This document shows positions 1-18,000 of a stretch of 64,000 bases of DNA, piece by piece. The notes beneath the pieces are model-generated. The model made no database searches. It was not told where the DNA came from and saw only the letters and a list, made by a program, of their open reading frames with translations. A program made the translations under genes and the position numbers. Every line of letters starts with the position of its first letter. Position 1 is the stretch's first letter. Origin of the DNA: Pterobdella sp. o SKG-2022 (lineage: Eukaryota > Annelida > Clitellata > Hirudinida > Piscicolidae); NCBI GenBank assembly GCA_964035795.1, contig OZ038322.1, forward strand, positions 17,896,674 to 17,960,673, written 5' to 3'.

Positions 1-1683
1 ACAAAGTTGGTTTTAAAATGAAAAAATTTACAAACATTTTTAGTGTTAATGAACAGAAAAATTATACTTTTTCAAAATACTATAACTGAGCTTTGTATTA
101 TCAACTACCTAGTACTGATCGTCAGGTTTTAAACAAATACTTGTTTAATTTTTGTAATGCTGAAAATTTGTGTTGAATAGCTATATAACACCCGAAAATC
201 ACTCCATTCAACTGCAATAATACTCATCCGAATCATGCGTATTTTGATGGAGTAATTATAAAAACTGTTAAAAGACATTTGAAAAAGTTAAAATATTCAT
301 TTGGAAAAAATGAGAAAATTGTTACGATAATTGTCGCTTAAGGTTTTCTAAGAAATTTTGCAAAAAATTTCTTTTTCGTTCTTTTAATTAAAATTTTATT
401 GGATTTTTTTCTATTCAGCTGAAACAGTGTACTCATATTTTGAAATATTTTTGGAGTTTTGTTATTGACCCAAAGCATTTGAAGCAGTTGAAGAGCACAG
501 TTTGAACTTGTTTTTTGTAAAAGAAGGCACCTCAAAAACCTTAGGGTGAGTACTGTTTTTCTTATTTTCCACCATCCCCAAGGCAGACCAACCTTCGTAT
601 CGATATGTGAAACGTTAGAAGGCATTTTTGAGAACCGTCAAAACTTGATCTATTATAAATAGTTATTATTCATTACACTGTGAGTGATGCAGAATCATTG
701 TTTACATTACAATGAAATTTCAAAGTTTGAAGGGTAAGATCTGTACTTTTTGTGAGTATGAGTTTTGGTTGTTTTTTTATTCGTTTTAAAAAGTTTGAAA
801 AAAAATGAAATTGAATAAAAAATGACTTCGAAATTAAAAATAGTTGTTAATTTCAATATCTTTGCTAATGCTAGGATAGTTCTTTATAAGCTTTCACCCA
901 TCCATATTCTTTCATATTGACTTATGCATCGAACATCAATATTAATACAATGCCTCGATAATAAACTGCTATAATCTAGCCCTTCCTTTTTGGCATAAAC
1001 TACAAATCTGCACTTTTTACAGAGCTATCAATAGTCGCCATTGGCGTTGGCACATAAATGCTTAGAGGTTGGTGTCTTATAAAACCTTTCAACGCAAAAT
1101 AGGATTATATTTCCCTTATAATAGTTTTTTTTTAAAAATTTCAAGTACTAGGAATTCTATACAATTAATTTTTGCCGGATTTTTTCTCAAAAATCCTTCA
1201 GACGTGAAGGATTGGAGTCTGACGATCTAGAGCTTCCCAAGACATAAACACAACCAAATGATTGATTGTTCTTATACTTCGATGTCCATAAATTTTTTAC
1301 ACATTTCTTGTTTGTATCGATATTATTAATGATGGTGCAACGATGAAATTATCACTAAGCATGCTTGACTGGGCGGACGTGAAAGAGCAAAAATTTTAAC
1401 GTGAGAACATTTTTCACCGAGCAAGTATAAAACATATTTTTCAAAACTTTATCATATAATGAAACATAAATTTAAAAATAGCTTGGGATAATCTTACGGT
1501 ATTTTCGACAAAAACAAAATACATGTTCAAAAGGTCACACCCGACCGGAATCGTTCTAATCCTAACAAACCATGTCAAAATAGAAGTATCAAAACATAAA
1601 TACTTTTAAAAATGAATTTCAATGCAAATCGTGTAAATTTGAAAAAAAAAGTTTGAAACAACGGCATGATTGTGATGTCAAAC
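1..1683. other. No gene recognised; probable intron of the gene that starts at 1806
   Basis: This AT-rich stretch lies directly downstream, on the minus strand, of a first coding exon with a GT donor, so it is probably the first intron of a gene that continues beyond the left edge. A minus-strand open frame of 95 codons (338-625) has no recognisable domain and no convincing splice context. I see no repeat or RNA gene here. Confidence 0.4.
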
Positions 1684-1806
1684 CTGCTTCATGCGATCTG
1701 CATTGAACCCAACATCGTCGAGACTCATGTCGGGCTGGTCTGGAGTGCCCATGGGAGCCAGCTCATCCTTATCCAGGTCTGAAATCGATCCAAAACTCGA
1801 CTGCAT
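1684..1806 (-). CDS. First coding exon of an unidentified gene (partial)
   Basis: The exon begins with ATG at 1806-1804, gives 41 codons and ends CAG followed by a GT donor at 1683-1682. The predicted N terminus starts MQSSFGSISDLDKDELAP and is rich in Asp, Met and Ser, with no signal peptide or membrane segment. GC content is clearly higher than in the flanks, as in the confirmed exons of this window. I do not recognise the family. The remaining exons would lie to the left, outside the window. It could be a chance open frame, but the base composition, the start codon and the donor together favour a real exon. Confidence 0.4.
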
Positions 1807-2360
1807 TTTCAAAACTCAATTTGCTTTGATGGTTTTTCCGAGGTTGAAATTTTTTTAAGGTTTTGTAATTCTGAAGTTACGCCTACGTTACAAAGGCATA
1901 AATTTATTTCCCGAAGATCGTTGAATCGAAAATAATGAAAAGCTTATTAAGGAATAAATATTAAGCCATACATCGCCAAGGCAATAAAAACATTCGAAAA
2001 AGTAATTAAATTAAAATTTAAGTAAACACACATAAAACGTTAAATTCTTTATTCAACTTCAAACTTTTATTTTTATTTATTATTCACATATGAATAAAAA
2101 CAATTTGCGGTTTAAATATAATTTGGAAAATTGCAAACGTGGAATGCCCCCAAAAACTGATGAAAAATAAATACTAGCAAAAATTCAATAAAGCCGAATA
2201 TTTGTATTACATCGCCGATGGTTGTCTTCAACAATATTACTTGAAAAAATTTACGAAACTTGTATTAATAAACTCATTCCAAACAGCATATTTGAAGTAA
2301 AATTGCATGCTCTTAAATCTGTTGATTCAAATAAGTTATAAGCTAACATTTAAAAAATTT

Positions 2361-7640
<5,280 letters not shown>

Positions 7641-9055
7641 CTGTTGCAAAAGATTAGAGAAAGTGATTGGATAGGAGGCGCTGCATGTTTTGAAAAATAG
7701 TATATTTAGCTTTAATTTTTGTATTTTTTCATATTGTTTTTTTATCCACTTTTTAGAATCTTACATCGAAGATGGTTCTTCAACAAAATTTGTATCTTAC
7801 TCACAGTGAACAAAGTATATATTAAATTTGAAATAAATAATTTAATTCAAAATTATTTTCATATTATCATTTCAGACTCCAAATTTTTATCAAACTTCTT
7901 GAAAACTGCATTTGATTTTTAACGTCTTTAAAACGTCATGAGCGTTTGAATGACTGTTTTTTAAGTAAATATTTTATTCTAAAATTTTTTTCTAAACAAA
8001 AAAAAGTCATTTTTTCTGTAATTTTTATTTTATTTTTACCTTAATATATCATACAAAAGTCTGAGCTAGTTTTTAAGAATACAAGACTTTTTATAAAAAT
8101 ATTGCTATTTTTTATATATTTCAGTAATTCATTCAAGGTTTTTTACAAGTTTGTTTGGTGCACTTTGAGTAGCACCTTGAAACATACCTATTCTGCAGTT
8201 GATTCCCCAATTTGGAGTGTTTTGACGATCGACTTACAAAATGTTTTCAAAGAAATATATAAATATAATCAATCAAACCATAACGATAAAACATATGTAA
8301 ACTAATTTTAGTATACCATATGACTTTGTTTTCGCCACATATTCTTTATTGCCTGGCTATAATTTTCGATAAGTTCAACCTTATCATAAAACATTAGCGA
8401 AAAAATTAAATCGTAACTATGGTTTATGGACGCGTATTTGATTTTAAAAAGCGTTTTTATATTTAAAATAACTTGTGTACTATTTTGAATCTTTCTTTTC
8501 ATTGAGGATGTTCAGAAAACGTGCAAAACTATGACCAATTTACCATCAAAAGGCTTTTCGGGTCGTGCCAAAAATATTTCCAACCATGCAGCCCGTTAAA
8601 ATTATTTTTGTCACTAAGCACACTTCGATTTTGAATATAAGTTTGTATGAACAATTCAGCAATAATTGTCCGTCTTTTGTGTTTGTTCATTAAATGAACT
8701 CACTGCTCGAATATGTTTTTCGTCAAAGTTTTTTGTTGAAGTCGTTTGTGTGTTGAAGATCTTTTATTAAGATCTTCAATCAGCTGACCAACAACTTTGG
8801 CGTCTCAAAATCTTGTGGCTTTTCGCTATTAGATCCAACGTCTTTTTTTTGGAATATTATAAATGAACGTGTTTCAAAAAAGCTCTGACACATTATAAAG
8901 GCTACCTTAAAATCTCGACTCTAAGTCGTGTCATTCCTTTTCACTCCAAGCTCAAGTTCAACCAATTAAAATTTCTGCCAATGCATATTTTTATAGCAGT
9001 TTTATTTAAATGAAACTATTAATTAGTTTGCATTATGAACAATTAGCCTCAAAAT

Positions 9056-9177
9056 TGTGAATCATAAAAACACGAAAAAATTTGAATTTTTTATTTTGAC
9101 GAAGCTTTTCTATAAATTCTATTTCATCGTGATATAAAAAATATAAATCAAATTTTGTCGTGCTTTTATGATTCACA
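9056..9177. mobile_element. Short terminal-inverted-repeat element (MITE-like), copy 1
   Basis: The two ends are inverted repeats of 30 bp with only two mismatches; each begins TGTGAATCATAAAA read inward. The inner sequence has no coding capacity. A second, shorter relative lies at 31617-31710 and shares the interior as well as the ends, so this is a dispersed element and not just a local palindrome. No clear target-site duplication is visible. The superfamily cannot be assigned from the ends. Confidence 0.6.
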
Positions 9178-10255
9178 TATTAATTAGTTGTTTGTTGATT
9201 TCTTTTTAATTTTATATTAATTTTTTTTTTTTTAGTTTTTATTGAGCGTCACTATGGAGATTTATTAAAAAGACAAATAAACAATTTTTGTTTGTTTTTA
9301 TGAAGGAAGCACCAGCCCCAAGCAATAACTAACTAGTTATTATAATATCTCTTAATTAATTAAAACCAAAAATAGGCTTGTGTTGAAATTTTTGCAAAAG
9401 CTCTAACTTATGTAATGAAAAATATTTTACTTTTTAAACACGTAGATAAAATTCCGATCAAAACCTGAAAGTTTGCTTTAGCTATAAAAGAAATGTGAAA
9501 ATTTAAATGGAAATGATTTTAAAACTCGTTTATTTTGGCTATTTACTGTTTACAAAACATCACTTTTCCCCATTTTAAAAGCTATATTTTTGTATTCTAT
9601 TCTTTAAAACCTAATTATAACTCTAAGCAATTTTTCAATTAGCAGAAATAATGAAAAAAATTGAAGTTCAATATGAAAGAAAGCAAAACTCAAATGATAA
9701 AGTTATTATATTTGATTTGAGTTTGAAATGAAGATTAGACCTATAAAAGCAATTAAATATAAATTATACTTTCTTCGCGAAGTTTTTTATTTTTCCAGGT
9801 AAAAATTAAATTTTTTTATTTATGTTGCCAAGGTTTAAGTTTTTAAAGTCTACGTGTTTAAAATTTTATTTTATTAAAATTCAATAAATTTTTTTTTATC
9901 AAATATCTCAAAAAAACTAAAAATGAATAAAATAGATGTTTTTAAGAGCATCTCCATGTTTGTATACTTATATAATGTGAGTTCAACTTACAAAAAACTT
10001 CGTGTTATTATTCAGTTAATCAAAGTGTACGATTCAAATCATTATCGTAATATTAATTGTTAGAAAGAAAACCTGAAAATGTAATAAAAAAGATATAAGT
10101 TGTTTAACATTTTTCAAACGATCTAAAAAAAATTTTACAAACAATTTTCTACATATCAGTTGCAATCAAAAATATATCTCATGTAAGTTAACTGTTAAAT
10201 GTTTTAGTTGAGTCAAAATTTTCTAAGGTTGAGATATTTTTATAATATAATACTA

Positions 10256-10392
10256 CCTCTTCAAACCACTTGGAGTTTTCTTCGTGAGGTAAAATAACTT
10301 CGACATTTTTATCCATTATAAGATGATTCTGATCAATAGGTGTTATGTTAAGATTTGAAGTTTTATTCAAAGTATTTATAGAGTTCCAAGTC
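10256..10392 (-). other. Possible orphan coding exon
   Basis: On the minus strand a TTTTAG acceptor is followed by an open frame reading NKTSNLNITPIDQNHLIMDK and ending EENSKWFEE before a GTAGTA donor. The phase does not join directly to the 29-bp exon at 7640, so at least one more exon would be needed if it belongs to the ANKRD33-like gene. Composition is only slightly less AT-rich than the surroundings. It may be a chance open frame. Confidence 0.25.
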
Positions 10393-12020
10393 TAAAACAT
10401 TATAATTTGTTTTTTCAAATTCGATGAAGCATTCAAAATTCCAAACTGAAAAACGAATGAAATGGCATAAAATACTTTCAATTTTATATTCCCAGCATTA
10501 ATAAATTTAAATTATAGGAACTTTTCAAACAATTTAAAGTCTATATGTACGCAGTGAGATTAACACATATGTATGAATCAATATAGATACATAAGCACTG
10601 ATACATCGTACGTTTATTTATCTTGATTATTTTTTGAAATTTTTCACATAAATCATTCTTAATTTATTTTTATCCTAGTCGGCATTATGTCTTTTATAAG
10701 CCTGCGAATAGAAAACTGAGATGAGGATAAATGTGAAGGTAAGTTTTGAAGCCGTTCTATTTAGAGACCATTATAACTCCTTATTGTGAAAGTCTAAAGC
10801 TGAGACAAATTTATTTAAAGCGAAAGCCATCGTCGGGAATTTATTGCTAAAAGTGAGACAGAACTATTTGGTTAGACATTGGTGATGATTTATCGAGAAT
10901 CATGAATACAAAACTGGAATAAGCTTCAGGCTGGGTATGAAATAGCATTATAAATGTTTAAATTGTAATTATTTAAAAAATTCAAATTTCTCATTTATTT
11001 TTTTTTTGAAACAATTTAAGCGGATATATCATAAGAAGCAATTGTAAAAATAAGCAATGAAAATGAAAATGAGGTTAAATTTATTGAACTAAAAACTGCT
11101 GCTCACAAAAGAATTGATCATGAAAAAAATGTGTCATCGACAAACAATCCCGTATGCTACAAACCCTTAGAATTTTGAAAATAATCAAATGGAGATTTGA
11201 GTTAATACACTTAAATGCCTTCACGAAAGGAATACGAATCATAATGAAGATTAATTTTCTTAAAATAGAAGCTAGGAAGTCTACCCTAAGGATTTAAACT
11301 CTGGATATTTTTATAATGTGATGCTTTCGTTAATAAATCTTTAAATTGTGTTTTATTCATTGGATGTTTTGTATATATTTGAAAACCATGAAAAATAAAT
11401 CTTTTATGAAACTAATCAAATATAAAATGAAAAGCCTTTAAAATTTTTAAAATTTACTCAAAGTACAAAGCTTTTCGTAAGTCCTGTCTATATTAACAAG
11501 TGGCTTTAAATACAGCGTTTATGTACGCTACTTGATAATTAAGGTGGACTTACGATAAACTTGCTACATCAAAGAACATTTAAAAACTTCAGCGTTCCTT
11601 ATCTTGAGTTATCAACATGAACTCTACCAACCATAACCAAAATAGATGCAAATATTTTCAAATTTTGATTGAAAAGTCAAAAAAGCCGAAATACTTAAGA
11701 CATCACCAAAGGTACATTTGAAAAATGGCTCAACACAACTTACAAACATAAAACAAACTAAATATCCGTAAGAAAATATTCCATTCAAAACCAGTTTAAT
11801 AATTTAAAGATTGGTCACACACAAAATCAATAAAGTCAAATACAAATTCTATGAACATGAAAACTTTTTCGAACTTTTAAAAATGTAGAAATGACTTGAA
11901 GTACTTTTGAAGCAAAAAATACTCTAGAAGTAGAAATTGAAATCATATCCTATGATTATATACTTCCCATATTTTAATGACCTGATTTGAGAAAAATTTC
12001 AAAAGAACTTAGTTTTGTCG

Positions 12021-15000
12021 TTAAATGTATGTATTAGAGTTGTTAGCTTTCCTTAATTCTTTATCGTGAGAAACGTTAGTATCACTATGAATATCGATAT
12101 TTGTGTTGTCAACATTATTAATACTTGTGTTGTTCGATTCGACAGCGTTGGCGAGGGTAGCAGCAGTATTAACAACAACATTGCACGGCACAACACTACT
12201 ACTACTGCCAGAAGATCTGCTTACCAACGGCTGTTTGGGCTGTCTAGGCAATGAGAGCACTATATGCTTCTTCGGCTCCGAGAACTTGGCGCTGGATGAA
12301 TCCAAAGTGGCAAATCTACTTATTATTTTCTCTAGTTTTTCTTCATCCCTGCGTTAAGGATCGAGATGGTTATGTGAATAAAATAATAACATCATCGTAA
12401 GTTATCATGAACATTATGTTTTTAATAAATTTTTAAATGAATGTATTTTTATTGATACATAGTACACCTATATAATATATCTTTCCAAGACTGAAAAAAA
12501 TTTTTAGATAATTGATGTAAAAATAAATATTAATTATGATAAGAATTATTAATTATAATGATAAAATCATAATAATAAGTATAATATTATTTTTTTTAAT
12601 TTTATTAATATATTCAATTTATATAGTGTCAACTACCTTGAAGAAATAAAAACTAATCAATAAAAAACAAAAATTCAAAAATAGAGGAAGATGAAACTCA
12701 CATGGATCTTATATACTCATTGGTTGTGACGTTTAAATGAGATGTTTCTTCGGTAGTGTTATTGTTGTAGCTGTTTTCATTGGTGGAACTTGAACTGTCA
12801 TTAATGCAAGCAGATGCACCATCGCTTTCATTTTTATTGTTATTTTTGCTTTCTTTATCGATATTAGTAATATTGTTATTATTAGCATTACTCGATATTG
12901 TATCTACACCAGATAAATCTTTCTGTATATTTAAATCATTAGTAGCATTGTTTTTACTGTTGTTTTCAATAGTGACTAATGAATTTTTGTCGTCAGCGTT
13001 TATGACAATTTTACAGGTTTTGTTTTGAGGATCTCCAGAAGATATGTTGTTGAGCATATCTCTTTGAAGGTTCGAGTCGTGACTGTCATCACTCGATGAC
13101 TTCTTTGAGTTCTTTGAATTCTTTATATTTCTCATTCCTTTCTCACTCTCGTTTCTGGCTAGTTCTTCAGACCTATTTGGACAAATAGAAAAATATTGAC
13201 TCGACAAACAATAAGTAAACTACGCGCTATACGAAAAATATATTTATATATTGTTAAGATATTTTTAAGATTCAAGTGAAATTTATCGTTAAACAGAGAA
13301 ATTACATAAAGACGATATAAGTAATAAACTATGACATAAAAATAAAAAGCTGATCACAATTATATAATTGGAATAATAAATAATAGTTGTAACATGAGTG
13401 TAAAAATCCAAAGCCATTATAAGTATTAAAATACTTACCTAGCCGGCAAGTGTATGGTCTTGAGGTATGGAGTGGTGGCGGACAGTGAAAACTTTTGGAA
13501 CTCTGATGGAGAGCATAAGTAGTATCCCCCACCATTTGATGTCAGCACACACAATTTCAAGTCACTGCATGTTAATTAGATAAATATTAATAATAAATAA
13601 CTAACTTGTGAAACAATGTAAAAAAATGTAAAAAACATAAAAAAACGTCAAAGCAAGTAAAATTCTCAAAATATTTAAGTCCCCTCGAACGTACAAATCA
13701 CAGGCAGACATCAAAACCACCTCAACCCAGCGAACCTGAAGTACTTTTTGTTGATGACACCAGGGGTGTAGAAGCGCATATGGAGCATTGGCAGGCTGTA
13801 GATGCATGCATCACCATCGTCCAACATGCACACCAGGCCGGTCTCCTTCGTCGGGACGTCTGTAAGGCATTGGCGTTAGAAGCTTCATCTCTTGCTATTA
13901 TGGCCATTAAAGCTCTCATTATCATCGTCCTTTTGTACATTAGCAGCAATTAATATTTGTTGAATAAAATAATTATAAAAGATAAATAATGCTAGTTAAT
14001 TAATTTATGTTTTATTTATAACTCAAAATGATCAAAATTTAATAAAAATTTTAACATCTATTCACATACATCACATTGAAATATATAATGATCATCAACA
14101 CTTTTGAAGTGGAATTTCAGTTACGCACTTTAGTTTTTACAGAGCGTTACTCATGTACACTGAATATATTAATAAATACAAAAATTCGGCAGCTCAAGCA
14201 TTCAACCAACCATCTTTGTGTCTGAAGTGCGTGTAGGCGACTTTAGCGATGTTATTTTGTAAGGTGTTCTGATTGGATCCTCCTTTTGAAGGACTTTTTC
14301 TTATCTCTTGCAATCTCCCGTTTGCGCTCATCTTCACTTTTCGCTTGGACTTTAAGCCAGGATACGAAAACACCTTGAAGAAATCATCATTTAGAGTATA
14401 TTTATCGAATTGTTAAGGGAATGTATTGATACTGCAAGAATAAGCAATACCTTCACTTGCTTCTGGGAACACACTATCAAGCATTGACCAGATGATGCAG
14501 GGAAAAGTGAACTAAATATAGACAGTGGGAATTTTGATTTTTTATTTTTATGTTTATTTTTAATCTCGTCGTTATCGGATGAATTATTTAAAAATAGCTT
14601 TTCAACTGGTTCGCCTGATTTATTGACCAGACAAACGTCGATGATTGGTGCGTCTTGTTTCAATTGAATTTCTTTAGCTGTAACAAAAAAAGTCAAATTA
14701 TAATCAATAAATGTTAGTAAATACCAAAAACTTATGAAAATTAAATTTCAAAATAATAAAACAACAAATTTAAAAAACACAGATTGACAGAGACCTAGGG
14801 AGCACTGGACAGGGTGAGAAAGCCTTAAGTGGCAAGGAGGTAGCACCAGGTTGAACATGCTCAAGAGGCCTCGAGATGTGCCCACCCAAAAAGTGCCGAA
14901 GAATGCGCTTGAGGCAGGAATGCTTGGCAGGTCAGATACGTTTTGGTTGGTCGCATTGCAGCTCTCTGGACTGATGACTGTGGCTGCAGTGATTGTTGAA

Positions 15001-18000
15001 GCTGTGGTTTCTACTAAAGTGTCTGCACTCTTTAATGTGGTGTTTGAAGGAATTAAAAGGGGTTGATCATTATTAGAAGCTGAAACGTTAGCAACTAGTG
15101 TAGTGTCGTTATTCACGGTATTTGGACTCGCTACAGCTGTGGTGGTTTTATTTTTATAGACGGTTACAACAGTGTTCACTGTTTCACCATTGTACACATC
15201 GGCAGCATCGAGTTGAGTATTTTCAGCGAAGTACAAGCATCGAATGATTGGAGTACCAAGTCGAGACAATGAAGCTATTTTGGGGTCCCTTTCAAAGGTG
15301 GATGCTTTGGTGAAGATGTCCTCACAAGAACCTCGGCGAGCCTCTGATGACGTACGAGGATAGATGGATGAACAAGAAGAAGAGGAAGGCTTAGTATAGG
15401 TGTGGTTGGCACTGTCGAGTGTGGCGTGCTTGGAAGACATTGTGGTGGCGGGTTGGGGGTTTGATGCGGTGTTTTGAGCCCCTCTGACAGGTCTGCATAA
15501 TACGTTTTTGATCTTGTTGAGCATAGAAGGTGGCCTGTGATCTGCATTGTTCACAGCATGAGCATTGGAAGTTCTGCTCTTAAACTGACCTGGCAGGCAT
15601 CTGAGTGTGATTGTAACAAGGTCATCATTTATTGTCATACAAGATGTAATTTCAACAATGTTATTTCGTAGTTTTGCTAATAGTTATTTATTATATGTTT
15701 ACATAGATTTCTTTTGAACTGAAAATTAAAAGACTTAAATAATTTTATTCAAGTGCCAATCTTGAATAACGAATTCTGAAGGGAAAAGTTGAAAGATTAA
15801 TAGAAACTCAAGTACGAACCTTCAGGTATGAAAATGAATTTTTAAAAACCAGTGTTTCATACCTAATTTATCAGCATGTAAATTTTTTTTCTTCAATTCT
15901 TATTGATTGTAGGCTCCGAATATTATATAATCATTTAACACGGATAAAATATTCCATAATGCTTCTATGAAAACCTCAACATAGGAGCAATAACACAATC
16001 AAACCTCAATGCAGACAGTGACCTCAAGATAGCTTCCTGACCTCTGGCCCCCTTCTCCTTCAGATCACTCCGAGCTCTTTGCAGTCCCCTGTGGAATAGT
16101 TAATCACCACATACAAACCTTAAACATGTTGTTAAGCAAGCATTGATTGTACCTCATTGAAGCTCTCCAGGTCCTTTTTAGCACATTATTCATCTGTAGT
16201 TGTATGATGTATGTATTCCATTATTTTGAGAGTAATTATAGAATTATATAATGGAGGTCGAACTACAGCATTGTAAATGAATAAAATTATGTTAAAATTC
16301 ATATATGAAACCTTAAGCTAAAAAACCTCAAAAAATAACCAAACATAATTGAACAACTGCGACCACAGGTAAAAATATACAACAAAATCTCCTATATAAT
16401 TGACACACAAAACGAGTCATAAAGACAAACACTTGAACACACCCCTCTTAGAGCTCCAGTTTGATGCACGGAGGAGATAGGGGTGGAGGCAGTGTTGCTT
16501 TTGTTCACACCTTTGTTGCTTTCTGAATGGGTGGAAGAGCTTATTGATTGAAACTTTAAAATAAAAATATAATTTAGTTTTGGAATGACTTTGGCTTAAA
16601 AATGCGTATTGGTTAAAACTCACAAGCGTTTGTTACACTCTTTAATTAAAGTAATATTACTTGTGGTTTTGTGATGTTTGGTATAACTTCAGTCAACTAC
16701 AATGAATGTTAAAAGTGTTGTATACCTATTTTTGATGTTTTGGAGAAAACGAGAGTATTTTGAATGTAATCAAACAATCCAAACCCGCACTCCGATCCGA
16801 AGGCAAACCTTTTACATAACATACATTTAAGCAATGATTATCAGTGTGGTTTTAAACATAATTTACGTAATTCTACAAAGTAGCAGCATCGAGTAACTTC
16901 TAAGGTATTTGTGAAAAAAATTTCTTAGCATTGGATACTTCAAAATATATAACTGATATAAATCATCATCGTTTAACGTCTGTTTTCAAAATGTTGATCC
17001 TAATTGTATTCCACAGCACAACCCACCATGAAGACATTTCATTCTAATCAAAGATCATTGAACACAGGTATTTTATAAGCATAATAAAACATTTCGACGC
17101 CATCAAATGAAGCCAATGCTGACTCACAAGTTCCATGGAGCATGCAGTGCAAGAGCTGTGAAGGACACAGGAGGATGCACCAGCACAATACTGCTTGCAT
17201 GGAATCCTGTTGTGGTATGCTCTCATTATTATGATGCCAGTGCTTAATAGGGTCATTGACTTTTTAGGTGATTTGAAAACGATATAAATATGCGATCTAC
17301 TAGTTGATGATTTATTATGAATAAAAAATAATCATTTGCAATTATAAATATGACATGTTTTAAAAATGCTTACAAATAGCCATGTAATAACCGGTGATGA
17401 ATAAGAGATAGCTAACCAATAGATATAATCAACTAATACAAACACGTAACCAACCAGCATCATTGGGGTGCACAGAGAAGTAGACGGAGGATGCGGCAGC
17501 GATGGATTCTGGAGTGAAAAGAGATGAAGGGTTGAAGACTGGAGGACTAGCTGATGATGGGCAGTTTCTTATCTTGTTTCCCCCATGGTTCGTCACTTCT
17601 AATGGGGCGTGGCCTTCGTAGTTATGAATATTAATGAGATTTTAATAATTCATGAAGCAGGGTTAAAATAAGTTCCATACAAATCGTTAAATATTCATGA
17701 TATATATGCAGGCAGAAATAGATATGTGATAGCATAACGAATAAGGCACCCATCCATAGGAAGTCGTCGCCATTGTTGACCAAGTTCACAGTGGACACCT
17801 TCACTTGGAGCTGCAAGCATTTCAGTGTGGATGTATTGCTTCAAACAGTTGATGATTTAATTAACATTAGGGATTAAATTAACACTAAAACGCACAGATA
17901 TCATAAATATAAAAAAATTAACATTGAAAAACATATTTAGAATAAAGATGATTAAATTAACATTGAGCAGCACAGATAGAAAGCATAATGCTGATGAATA

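Larger units (their letters stand above)
7641..12020. other. Upstream region of the ANKRD33-like gene; small repeats and one candidate exon
   Basis: No complete gene is visible in these 4.4 kb. It should contain the missing 5' exons of the ANKRD33-like gene. It also holds a perfect 11-bp hairpin (8753-8779), a terminal-inverted-repeat element (9056-9177), two copies of short dispersed repeats (about 9966-10010 and 11455-11485) and a possible minus-strand exon (10256-10392). Confidence 0.5.

Noticed and set aside
338..625. 95-codon minus-strand open frame
   Set aside because: There is no recognisable domain, no supporting splice sites and no change in composition.
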